Source: an uncultured Arcobacter sp. (lineage in GTDB: Bacteria > Campylobacterota > Campylobacteria > Campylobacterales > Arcobacteraceae). Taken from it: a stretch of 11,014 nt of DNA. The notes beneath the pieces are model-generated. The model did no database searches, was not told the origin of the DNA, and was given only the letters and a program-made list of their open reading frames with translations. Position 1 is the stretch's first letter; every line of letters starts with the position of its first letter. Below, piece by piece: positions 1 to 7,298 of the stretch. A program made the translations under genes and the position numbers. Location of the stretch: positions 1 to 11,014 of the forward strand of contig CALMBI010000192.1 of assembly GCA_937860115.1 (NCBI GenBank), given 5' to 3'.

Positions 1-265
1 AAATAAAATTGTGATGTGTTAAATTTTTATCAATAATTCTAAATGAATCCCCAGATGGATAAATAAATGTTGTCAATTTTGATCTTCGAATCTGATTTTT
101 AAAACTATTTGGTATACGAGTATTTTTTACCAACGTTTTAAAACTATCTACGGTTTGCAAAATTTTTTGTGATTGGGATCTTTGCTTTACTTTTGAAAGT
201 AAAGTAGGATTTTTTGAAAGAAATCCTACTGTTGTGTCAGCTTGAACAAGATAAACTGAATCCAT
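1..265 (-). CDS. Sua5/YciO/YrdC-family protein, N-terminal part (cut by window edge)
   Basis: I read 88 residues from an ATG at 263-265 to the left edge with no stop; the C-terminal part lies outside the window. The pattern fits the YrdC fold of L-threonylcarbamoyladenylate synthases, which make the intermediate for the t6A modification of tRNA. VQADTTVGFLS (residues 7-17) matches the family's T-E-T/D-T-x-G-L segment. K27-x-R29 and K34 sit where the family has its KxR substrate-binding motif. TTFIYP (65-70) matches the T-L-I-L/F-P strand, and SFRIIDK (74-80) resembles the following R-x-P strand. The N-terminus is shorter than in E. coli TsaC. The gene starts 22 bp after the carB stop with no clear Shine-Dalgarno, so it is probably co-transcribed with carB. 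Family assignment is fairly sure. Whether it is the cell's real t6A enzyme or a divergent paralogue cannot be told from the fragment. Confidence 0.75.
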   Translation of the reverse strand, partial: MDSVYLVQADTTVGFLSKNPTLLSKVKQRSQSQKILQTVDSFKTLVKNTRIPNSFKNQIRRSKLTTFIYPSGDSFRIIDKNLTHHNFI

Positions 266-287
266 ATTCAAATGATTTATTTAGATA

Positions 288-3200
288 TTATTCTGCTAAA
301 AAATCTTGAATAGATTTTGGATAAAGTGCAATTTGAGCTTTTTGCGATTTTATTGCCTCAATTGATGCCATAGCACCAGCAACTGTTGTAACATATGGCA
401 CATTCATTCGTAAAACAGTTCTTCTTATTGTCATTCCATCCTCTTTACTTACCTCTTTACCATCACTTGTATTGATAGCCATGACAATCTCTTTATTCAT
501 AAGTGAATCAGTAATATTAGGTCTACCCTCACTTACTTTAAGAACTTTATCGCATACTACTCCAGCTGATCTAATAACATCATACGTTCCACCTGTAGCA
601 ACAATACTAAAACCTAATTCTATTAGATCTGAAGCAATTTTAGGAGCAAAAGATTTATCAAGATTTGCTAAAGAAACAAATACTTTTCCACCATTTTGTG
701 GTAACATATTTTTAGCAGCCGTTTGTGCTTTAGCAAAAGCACTTCCAAAGTCGTTACTAATTCCCATAACTTCACCAGTTGATTTCATTTCAGGTCCAAG
801 GATAAGATCTGCTCCACTTAATTTATTAAATGGGAAAACAGCTTCTTTAACTGCAACATGTCCCTTTAATTTTGGTTTTAAAATATTTGAAGTTATATTA
901 ATATCAACAATTTTTTGATCTTTATCGTATGTATTAAGTGCAGTTCTTAAAGATTCACCCCACATTACTCTTGTAGCAACTTTAGCCATAGGGATACCAG
1001 TAGCTTTTGAAACAAATGGTACAGTTCTAGATGCTCTTGGGTTTACCTCAATTAAATAGATTTTCCCTTGATGGATTGCATATTGGGTATTCATTAGGCC
1101 TTTAACACCAAGATTTAATGCCATAGTTCTTGTTTTTTCTTCAACTTCTTTGAGAATTGATTCATCAAGACTCACAGGTGGTAAACTACATGCAGAATCT
1201 CCAGAGTGGATTCCAGCTTCTTCAATATGTTGCATAATTCCACCAATGTATACATCTTTACCATCAGTGATACAATCAACATCAAGTTCGATTGCTCTAT
1301 CTAAAAATTTATCAACAAGAACTGGCGCGTCATTAGAAACACTTACAGCTTCATCCATATATTGCGTTAATTCAGCTTCGTTATATACAATCTTCATACC
1401 TCTTCCACCAAGAACAAATGATGGTCTTACAAGAACAGGATACCCTACTCTTGAAGCTATTGTTATTGCTTCTTCTAATGTAACTGCAGTACCATTATCT
1501 GGTTGTAATAATCCAGCTTTTTCGACAAATTTTGAGAATTTTTTTCTATCTTCTGCAAGATCGATCACTTCAGCTGTTGTACCAATAATTTTCCCACCCA
1601 TATCATGTATAGCATTTGCGAGTTTCAATGGAGTTTGACCACCAAAATGAACAATAATTCCATCTGGATTTTCATGTTCAATCACGCTTCTTACATGCTC
1701 AAAATCGATTGGTTCAAAATATAAAACATCACTAGTATCATAATCAGTACTTACCGTTTCAGGATTACAGTTATACATAATTGTCTTAATACCCATTTCT
1801 GCTAACGCAAATGATGCATGAACACAACAATAATCAAACTCTATACCTTGCCCTATTCTATTTGGTCCTCCACCGATGATTAATACTTTTGATTTACCAT
1901 CTTCGTCACAACCTTTTTTTGGAAGTTTCGTAATATTTATAGTTGAGTATAAATAAGGAGTGAGAGCTTTAAATTCAGCGGCACAAGTGTCAACCTCATT
2001 ATACTCAAAATCAATATCAAGCGATTTTCTAGCACTGTAAATGTCATTTTCTTTTTTATCAATTAGTTCACCGATCATTCTATCACTAAATCCAAATGTT
2101 TTAGCAAGTCTGAGTGAAGTCTTATCTAATAAAATTTGCTCACCTAAAGATTTGATTTTTGACTCCATGTCATAGATCTCTCTGAATTGTGTTAAGAACC
2201 ATGGATCTATTTTTGATAATTCAAAAATATCTTCATTTGTAAGACCTTCTCTCATTCCTTGCATTAAATATTGTAATCTATCACAATTTGGTCTTCTAAT
2301 CTCTTTTTTAATCATTTCAAGATCAGCAGAGATTGGATTGAACCCATACAATCCTGTTTCCATTGAACACAATGCTTTTTGGATAGATTCTTTAAAAGTT
2401 CTCCCCATAGCCATAACTTCACCAACTGATTTCATTCCTGTTGTAAGTGTACTATCAGCTTTTGGAAATTTTTCAAAAGTAAACCTTGGTACTTTTGTAA
2501 CAATATAATCAATAACTGGCTCAAATGATGCAGTTGTACCTGTAATATCATTTTGAATCTCATCAAGTGTAAATCCAACAGCAAGTAAAGTTGCAACTTT
2601 TGCAATAGGATAACCTGTTGCTTTTGAAGCAAGTGCAGAAGATCTTGAAACCCTTGGATTCATTTCAATTACAATCATTCTACCAGTTTCAGGATTGATA
2701 GAGAATTGCACATTACTTCCACCAGTATCTACACCAATCTCTCTAAGAATAGCAAATGATGCATTTCTCATATTTTGATACTCTTTGTCTGTTAAAGTAA
2801 GTGCTGGTGCTATTGTTACGCTATCTCCTGTGTGCACTCCCATTGGATCAAGATTTTCTATAGAACATACAATGATACAATTATCCTTTTTATCCCTGAT
2901 AACTTCCATTTCGTATTCTTTCCATCCAAGCATCGATTCCATAATCTCAATCTCGTTGATTGGACTTGCTTCAATACCAGCAGCTGCAAGTGCTTTAAAT
3001 TCTTCCATGTTGTAAGCAACACCACTTCCACCACCAGCAAGTGTAAAAGAGGCTCTACTAATAACTGGAAAACCTATCTCTTTTGCTTTTTCTATCGCCT
3101 CTTCAACACTATAAGCATTTGCACTTTTTGGTAAATCCATACCAATTTTTATCATCGCTTCATTAAAAAGGTGTCTATCTTCCCCTTTTTTGATTGCATC

Positions 3201-3554
3201 TGGATGCGCACCCAAAAATTCGATTCCTTTTAGCATCCCTTTGTCATACATACTTGTAGCAACATTGAGAGCTGTTTGACCACCCATCGTAGGAAGAACT
3301 GCATCAACTTTTTCTATCTCAATAATCTTAGCAATCACATCTTCAGTGATAGGTTCGATATAAGTTTTATCTGCAAATTCAGGATCTGTCATAATGGTTG
3401 CTGGATTTGAATTGATAAGAATAACTCTGTATCCTAACTCTTTTAAAGTTTTAGTAGCTTGAGTACCGCTATAATCAAATTCGCAAGCTTGCCCAATTAC
3501 AATTGGACCTGATCCTATAAGCAAAATTGTTTTTATATCTTCTCTTTTTGGCAT
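288..3554 (-). CDS. carB: Carbamoyl-phosphate synthase large subunit
   Basis: Makes carbamoyl phosphate from bicarbonate, ammonia and two ATP in the cytoplasm, for pyrimidine and arginine synthesis. The ammonia comes from glutamine through the CarA subunit, which is not in this window. At 1088 aa it matches the family (E. coli 1073). The order is the usual one. First synthetase half about 8-400: ILLIGSGPIVIGQACEFDYS at 10-29, ATP-grasp region around 125-340 with EMNPRVSRSSALASKATG at 297-314. Oligomerisation domain about 400-550. Second synthetase half from about 555: LIIGGGPNRIGQGIEFDY at 558-575, IEVNPRASRTVPFVSKATG at 835-853. Allosteric MGS-like domain about 955-1088, with VATGGTYDVIR at 985-995. 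The ATG is supported by AAGGAG at 3560-3565, five bases upstream. A candidate promoter lies in the spacer before it. The gene is intact and identification is secure. Confidence 0.98.
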   Translation of the reverse strand: MPKREDIKTILLIGSGPIVIGQACEFDYSGTQATKTLKELGYRVILINSNPATIMTDPEFADKTYIEPITEDVIAKIIEIEKVDAVLPTMGGQTALNVATSMYDKGMLKGIEFLGAHPDAIKKGEDRHLFNEAMIKIGMDLPKSANAYSVEEAIEKAKEIGFPVISRASFTLAGGGSGVAYNMEEFKALAAAGIEASPINEIEIMESMLGWKEYEMEVIRDKKDNCIIVCSIENLDPMGVHTGDSVTIAPALTLTDKEYQNMRNASFAILREIGVDTGGSNVQFSINPETGRMIVIEMNPRVSRSSALASKATGYPIAKVATLLAVGFTLDEIQNDITGTTASFEPVIDYIVTKVPRFTFEKFPKADSTLTTGMKSVGEVMAMGRTFKESIQKALCSMETGLYGFNPISADLEMIKKEIRRPNCDRLQYLMQGMREGLTNEDIFELSKIDPWFLTQFREIYDMESKIKSLGEQILLDKTSLRLAKTFGFSDRMIGELIDKKENDIYSARKSLDIDFEYNEVDTCAAEFKALTPYLYSTINITKLPKKGCDEDGKSKVLIIGGGPNRIGQGIEFDYCCVHASFALAEMGIKTIMYNCNPETVSTDYDTSDVLYFEPIDFEHVRSVIEHENPDGIIVHFGGQTPLKLANAIHDMGGKIIGTTAEVIDLAEDRKKFSKFVEKAGLLQPDNGTAVTLEEAITIASRVGYPVLVRPSFVLGGRGMKIVYNEAELTQYMDEAVSVSNDAPVLVDKFLDRAIELDVDCITDGKDVYIGGIMQHIEEAGIHSGDSACSLPPVSLDESILKEVEEKTRTMALNLGVKGLMNTQYAIHQGKIYLIEVNPRASRTVPFVSKATGIPMAKVATRVMWGESLRTALNTYDKDQKIVDINITSNILKPKLKGHVAVKEAVFPFNKLSGADLILGPEMKSTGEVMGISNDFGSAFAKAQTAAKNMLPQNGGKVFVSLANLDKSFAPKIASDLIELGFSIVATGGTYDVIRSAGVVCDKVLKVSEGRPNITDSLMNKEIVMAINTSDGKEVSKEDGMTIRRTVLRMNVPYVTTVAGAMASIEAIKSQKAQIALYPKSIQDFLAE

Positions 3555-3559
3555 TCGTT

Positions 3560-3565
3560 CTCCTT
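3560..3565 (-). promoter_or_regulatory. Ribosome binding site of carB
   Basis: On the minus strand this reads AAGGAG, five bases before the carB ATG. It is the strongest Shine-Dalgarno on this side of the window and fixes the carB start. Confidence 0.85.
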
Positions 3566-3594
3566 TTGTTTTGTTCAGTAAAATAAGATTTTAA

Positions 3595-3618
3595 ATTATA
3601 AAAAATTTGTAGATTATA
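3595..3618 (-). promoter_or_regulatory. Candidate carB promoter, two possible -10 boxes
   Basis: The minus strand holds TATAAT at 3613-3618 (preceded by TG) and again at 3595-3600. Either would give a leader of roughly 30 to 55 bases before carB. No convincing TTGACA -35 is visible; this is normal for sigma-70 promoters in Campylobacterota, which rely on the -10 and upstream T-rich tracts. AT-rich DNA makes chance TATAAT likely, so which box is used is a guess. The position, just after the hairpin at the end of the preceding operon, supports a new transcription start here. Confidence 0.5.
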
Positions 3619-3631
3619 CAAGAAAGTTACT

Positions 3632-3659
3632 TAAGAAACGATCTTTTATTCGTTTCTTA
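3632..3659 (-). terminator. Hairpin over the stop codon of the lolC/E-type gene, possible terminator
   Basis: A perfect 10-bp inverted repeat, TAAGAAACGA at 3632-3641 and TCGTTTCTTA at 3650-3659, with an 8-base loop. It covers the last codons and the TAA (3646-3648) of the permease gene. In the minus-strand transcript the stem is followed by AGUAACUUUCUUGU, which is U-rich but not a clean U-run. Only three of ten stem pairs are G-C. It may be a weak intrinsic terminator or a 3' end protecting stem. Its position between two gene groups, just upstream of the candidate carB promoter, favours termination. Confidence 0.5.
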
Positions 3660-4851
3660 GTACTTCTAAAACATCAATTTTTGTAGATTTATACGCAGGA
3701 TAATAAGATGAAAAAACAACAATCAAAAATGATCCAATCAAAATCATTCCAAAGTCAATAAAACTTAATTCGATTGGTAATTTTGATGTTCCATAAACAT
3801 CAGCAGGAAGCGAAATAATATCAAAATTTGTTAGCAAATACATCCCAATAAATCCTAATAATATTCCAAAAATAATACCAGATACTCCTATAATCAATCC
3901 AAGTCTAAAAAATATCTGTTTCGTTTCTTGCACACTTGCTCCCATTGAAAGTAATAATGCTATCTCTTTTCTTCTACTCATTACAGTCATTAAAAGTGAA
4001 CTAATAATATTAAGTGATGCAATCAAAATAATAAGCATTAAAACAATAAAAAGAGCTTGTTTTTCAAGTTCCATGGCACTAAAAAAATTTCCATTTTGTT
4101 GCCACCACCCTATCGCACCAACTTCAAATTCAGGTAGTTCTTTTTTAATTAATTCAATATCATTCATTGGATTAGCTGAATACACATGAATTCCATCATA
4201 TAATGCATTATCTTTTTGAAGTAGAGTTTGTAAAGCTTCTATAGTCGTAAACATATAAGCATTATCGTATGCAGTTAATCCAGATTGAAAACTCCCATTA
4301 TAAGTAAATCTTTTCATCTTTGGAAGCATACTCACCCCATTTGGATTCAAACTGCTAAAAAATACAGTAGCTCTATCTCCAATATAAAGACCAAGTTCAT
4401 CCTTGATCCCTCCACCACTAATGAGATCATATTTATTAAATTCTTTATTTTGCAATGCTTCTTTATAAATCTTATTAATTTGTGCTTCTTTTTTAGGATC
4501 AACTCCAAACAGCAATCCTCCGCTCATCATCCCATCTTTTTGAATCATCACTTGAGCACTTAAATATGGTGAAAATTGCATATTTGGAAATTTTGTTTCC
4601 AAGTGATCTAAAAGATCTTTTTTTACACTATCATCAAGTTTAGGATAGATTGTGATTGGATAGTTCATTGTAAAAAGTTTATCTTCAAACTCTTTAGAAA
4701 CACCATTCATAATACTCATCGCAAGAATAAGCACCATAACTCCAATTGCAACACCAAAAAATGATAGAAGTGCTGTTATACTGATAAATGGATTTTTATT
4801 ATCATATTTGAGATATTTTTTAATTATAAAAGTGATGAGATTATTTGTCAT
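3646..4851 (-). CDS. LolC/LolE-type ABC transporter permease (lipoprotein release)
   Basis: A 401-aa inner-membrane permease of the MacB/FtsX superfamily, most like the LolC/LolE proteins that extract lipoproteins from the inner membrane and hand them to LolA. There is a short cytoplasmic N-terminus (FIIKKYLKYDNKNPF), then TM1 about 26-48 with the family's ISITALLSFFGVAIGVMVLILAMSIMNG. A periplasmic domain of about 210 residues follows. Three more TMs lie at about 266-290, 317-341 and 364-384. RRKEIALLLSMGAS (293-306) is the conserved cytoplasmic segment expected to dock the LolD ATPase. The end, SYYPAYKSTKIDVLEVLR, is also typical. Neither LolD nor a second permease gene is here, so one permease may serve as a homodimer; this is inference. 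The ATG lies inside the end of hisA (11-bp overlap) with no Shine-Dalgarno, so translational coupling is likely. LolC and LolE cannot be told apart here. Confidence 0.88.
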   Translation of the reverse strand: MTNNLITFIIKKYLKYDNKNPFISITALLSFFGVAIGVMVLILAMSIMNGVSKEFEDKLFTMNYPITIYPKLDDSVKKDLLDHLETKFPNMQFSPYLSAQVMIQKDGMMSGGLLFGVDPKKEAQINKIYKEALQNKEFNKYDLISGGGIKDELGLYIGDRATVFFSSLNPNGVSMLPKMKRFTYNGSFQSGLTAYDNAYMFTTIEALQTLLQKDNALYDGIHVYSANPMNDIELIKKELPEFEVGAIGWWQQNGNFFSAMELEKQALFIVLMLIILIASLNIISSLLMTVMSRRKEIALLLSMGASVQETKQIFFRLGLIIGVSGIIFGILLGFIGMYLLTNFDIISLPADVYGTSKLPIELSFIDFGMILIGSFLIVVFSSYYPAYKSTKIDVLEVLRNE

Positions 4852-5560
4852 TCAGTAGTTTAAATCCCTCTTCTAAATCAAGTGTTCCTTCATAAAAAGC
4901 TTTACCTACAATAACACCTGCTATATTTCCATTTGCTTTACAGTTTTTAATATCTTCTATATCTTTAACTCCACCGCTTGCTATAGTTTCAACCCCACTT
5001 GCAAGTGCAATCTCCTCAGTAAACTCCACATTTACCCCACAAAGCATCCCATCTTTTGAGATGTCAGTACAGATGATAGCCTCAACTCCAGCATTTGCAA
5101 ACTCTTTTGCTAAATCAGTTGCTTTCATAGTTGAAACCTCTGCCCAACCTTCAACTGCAACCATCCCATTAAGAGCATCAATCCCAACAGCTATTGGATA
5201 TTTTGATGCCATATCTTTGACAAACTGTGGATTTTTAACTGCAATGCTTCCTAAAATAAGCCTATCAACCCCAAGAGCTAGATACATTTTAATAGTCTCT
5301 TCATCCCTTATACCGCCACCAAGCTCCATCTTAAGATTACAATTTTCTCTTATTTTTCTAATTTGCTCTAAGTTTGCAGGCTCTCCTGCAAATGCACCAT
5401 TGAGGTCAACAATATGAATCCATTTTGAGCCCAACTCCTCAAATCTTTTTGCCACTTGCCAAGGCTCATCACTATATATTTTCGCACTCTCCATAAGTCC
5501 TTTAGAGAGCCTTACAGCTTTCCCATCTTTTAAATCTATCGCTGGTAAAATATCCATCAT
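4841..5560 (-). CDS. hisA: Phosphoribosylformimino-AICAR-P isomerase (ProFAR isomerase)
   Basis: Fourth step of histidine synthesis: an Amadori rearrangement of ProFAR to PRFAR, the substrate of HisF-HisH. It is a full-length 239-aa TIM barrel. Numbering from the first Met, ILPAIDLKDGKAVRL carries the catalytic Asp9. GGGIR is at 81-85. VGIDALNG holds the second catalytic acid, Asp128. CTDISKDG is at 164-171. The phosphate-gripping loops are ASGGV (194-198) and VGKAF (218-222). Two ATGs are adjacent. AGGA lies 4 bases before the first and 7 before the second, so the true start may be the second (position 5557), giving MDILPAIDLK. A 66-bp gap separates it from the upstream TIGR01777-type gene, and its 3' end overlaps the permease gene. 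Its partner hisH lies about 1.1 kb away, with another gene between. hisF is not in the window. Confidence 0.97.
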   Translation of the reverse strand: MMDILPAIDLKDGKAVRLSKGLMESAKIYSDEPWQVAKRFEELGSKWIHIVDLNGAFAGEPANLEQIRKIRENCNLKMELGGGIRDEETIKMYLALGVDRLILGSIAVKNPQFVKDMASKYPIAVGIDALNGMVAVEGWAEVSTMKATDLAKEFANAGVEAIICTDISKDGMLCGVNVEFTEEIALASGVETIASGGVKDIEDIKNCKANGNIAGVIVGKAFYEGTLDLEEGFKLLNDK

Positions 5561-5626
5561 CTCATCCTATAAAATTTATAAAGGATTATTTTATCATTGT
5601 TTTTATAAGAAGGTTGTTATAATCTT

Positions 5627-6484
5627 TTATTTCTCTCCAAGAATATCCTCTATAGTCTCTTCTATCGTTTGAAACTCAAATTCAAATCCAGCATCGATTA
5701 ATCTTTTTGGAACAACACTTTGTCCATCAGTTAAAACTTTTGCACCCTCCCCAAAGATAAGCCTCAAAACAAACTCTGGCACTGGAAAAATTGTTGGTCT
5801 ATGTAAAGTTTTACCTAAGGCTTTTGTAAGCCCATAGTTTGTTGTAGGAACTGGTGCAGTTAAATTAAATACACCATCAATTGAATTTTGTAAAACAAAT
5901 TTATACGCATTTAACAAATCTTTAATATGTACAAAAGAAAAATGTTGTGATCCATCCCCTATTGTTCCACCCACTCCTAGTTTAAATGGCAACTTCATTT
6001 TAGCTAATGCACCACCATCACCCATAACAATACCAAATCTAAAAATAGCCGTTTTAACACATTGTTCATTTGCTTCCAATGCTTTAGATTCCCATTTTTG
6101 ACACAGTTTGCCCAAAAAATCATCTGCATATTCTGCATTAGTTTCATCATACTGTTTTTTATTTGCATAGATCCCTACGGCACTTGTCGATATCAACATC
6201 TCTGGTTTGTTTTTTGATTTTTTAATTGCATCAATTAATGCTTGGGTAGTATCTAATCTACTAGAATACAAAAGTTTTTTATATTCATCACTCCATCTTC
6301 CTATGATACTTGCTCCTGCTAGATTGATAATCGCTTTTGCATCATCAATAATCAATGAAAGTTTTTCAATATTTTTTAGATCCGCTCTTTGAATAGAAAT
6401 TGGATTATATCCTTCATTCTTGAGCATTTCTATAAGGTTTGTTCCAACAAAGCCACTTGCCCCAGTTATAACTACATTTTTCAT
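5627..6484 (-). CDS. TIGR01777-family NAD(P)-dependent epimerase/oxidoreductase
   Basis: An extended short-chain dehydrogenase-like protein of 285 aa, of the YfcH/TIGR01777 type; substrate unknown. The Rossmann nucleotide loop is VVITGASGFVGTNL (4-17). NLAGASIIGRW (54-64) and SSRLDTTQAL (74-83) are family signatures. STSAVGIY (99-106) holds the active-site Ser/Tyr region. RFGIVMG (149-155) and FSFVHIKDL (182-190) follow. The C-terminal part from about 236 (PEFVLRLIFGEGAKVL through RLIDAGFEFEF) matches the DUF1731 domain that ends this family. An in-frame ATG lies two codons upstream (6488-6490), but GGAGGT (6491-6496) abuts it with no spacer, whereas the ATG at 6484 is 6 bases away. I therefore start at 6484, giving MKNVVITG. 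It has its own promoter and leads the group with hisA and the permease. No link to histidine synthesis is known to me. Confidence 0.9.
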   Translation of the reverse strand: MKNVVITGASGFVGTNLIEMLKNEGYNPISIQRADLKNIEKLSLIIDDAKAIINLAGASIIGRWSDEYKKLLYSSRLDTTQALIDAIKKSKNKPEMLISTSAVGIYANKKQYDETNAEYADDFLGKLCQKWESKALEANEQCVKTAIFRFGIVMGDGGALAKMKLPFKLGVGGTIGDGSQHFSFVHIKDLLNAYKFVLQNSIDGVFNLTAPVPTTNYGLTKALGKTLHRPTIFPVPEFVLRLIFGEGAKVLTDGQSVVPKRLIDAGFEFEFQTIEETIEDILGEK

Positions 6485-6490
6485 CTCCAT

Positions 6491-6516
6491 ACCTCCATAA
6501 TTTACAAATTATAGCA
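6491..6516 (-). promoter_or_regulatory. Promoter and Shine-Dalgarno of the TIGR01777-hisA-lolC/E group
   Basis: On the minus strand, TGCTATAAT (6508-6516) is a perfect extended -10 element (TGnTATAAT). GGAGGT (6491-6496) is a strong ribosome binding site six bases before the ATG at 6484. The expected transcript starts near 6501, giving a leader of about 17 bases. There is no recognisable -35, which an extended -10 makes unnecessary. This is the best promoter in the window by sequence. Confidence 0.75.
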
Positions 6517-6615
6517 TTTGATTATATTTGTTAGTATTGATTTTTTGTAAGATAGTGTATTTTATAAGATTTACTAAAGTTGATGAAAAATATATTTGTA
6601 TAATTTTTAATATTC

Positions 6616-6667
6616 TATAAATTATATACAATTTATATATGTATACTATTTATAGTCTATTTATAGT
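6616..6667. repeat. AT-only inverted repeat and tandem 11-bp repeat after hisH
   Basis: The 176-bp spacer between hisH and the TIGR01777-type gene (6491-6666) is almost all A and T. It holds a perfect 8-bp inverted repeat, TATAAATT (6616-6623) and AATTTATA (6630-6637). Next to it is an exact tandem repeat of CTATTTATAGT at 6646-6656 and 6657-6667, the second copy reaching the hisH stop codon. The hairpin has no G-C pairs, so it is not a convincing intrinsic terminator. It could be a regulator site or simply low-complexity spacer. Confidence 0.5.
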
Positions 6668-7275
6668 TATATATTGGTAAAATTTTTGAGTATTTGAATT
6701 CCGTTATCGTGAGACTTTTCTGGATGTGGTTGAAATCCATAAATATTTTCTTTTTGTACAGCACTTACAAAATCATACCCATAATGTGTTGTTCCAATTG
6801 TGTATCTTTCTTGCGTTACAACATGATAAGAGTGAACAAAATAAAGATATGGATTGTGCAATCCCTCAAACAATTTATTCTCTTTGTTGATTATTCTATT
6901 CCATCCCATGTGTGGTACTTTGTGATTATCCATATCCATCCTAGATTTATCAAACGCCACCACATTTCCATCAATCAAAGAGAGCCCTTCATGCGTTCCA
7001 AACTCTTCACTACTATTAAAAAGAAGTTGCATACCCAAACAGATCCCTATCATTGGTTTACCACTTTTTGCATATTCTTGTATCGCTTGATCCATTCCTG
7101 TGGCTTTTAAATGTTCCATTGCATCACCAAATGCACCAACTCCAGGAAGAATCACTCTATTAAAATTTTTAATTTGATCAGGATCACTGACAATAGTTGC
7201 TTTTTGATCTATTAAACTGCATGCATTATACACAGATGCTAGATTTCCCATGTTGTAATCAATTATAGCTATCAC
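6667..7275 (-). CDS. hisH: Imidazole glycerol phosphate synthase, glutamine amidotransferase subunit
   Basis: Hydrolyses glutamine and channels ammonia to HisF, which converts PRFAR to imidazole-glycerol phosphate and AICAR. A full-length 202-aa class-I amidotransferase. It opens with IAIIDYNMGNLASV (2-15). ILPGVGAFGDAM (42-53) holds the oxyanion strand segment. GICLGMQLLF has the nucleophile Cys79. YFVHSYHV (145-152) is the HisH-specific strand. GFQPHPEKS (180-188) supplies His184 and Glu186. Pro183 stands where most family members have Phe (Q-F-H-P-E-K-S). The start codon is GTG (7273-7275), with AAGG at 7282-7285 six bases upstream. It begins 23 bp after the DUF4116-like gene and is probably co-transcribed with it. 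hisF is not in the window. A HisH paralogue of surface-sugar pathways is possible in this phylum, but the sequence reads as the standard enzyme. Confidence 0.93.
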   Translation of the reverse strand: MIAIIDYNMGNLASVYNACSLIDQKATIVSDPDQIKNFNRVILPGVGAFGDAMEHLKATGMDQAIQEYAKSGKPMIGICLGMQLLFNSSEEFGTHEGLSLIDGNVVAFDKSRMDMDNHKVPHMGWNRIINKENKLFEGLHNPYLYFVHSYHVVTQERYTIGTTHYGYDFVSAVQKENIYGFQPHPEKSHDNGIQILKNFTNI

Positions 7276-7298
7276 TTTTTACCTTTTTATTTTAATTT

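Noticed and set aside
472..918. A plus-strand open frame of 148 codons opposite carB.
   Set aside because: It lies wholly inside carB, has no ribosome site or recognisable domain, and its composition is that of a reverse-strand shadow. The same applies to the other plus-strand frames within carB, hisA and hisH.
6488..6490. The upstream ATG of the TIGR01777-type gene as its start.
   Set aside because: It directly abuts GGAGGT with no spacer, whereas the ATG at 6482-6484 has the normal 6-7 base spacing and gives the family's typical M-K-x-V-x-I-T-G start.
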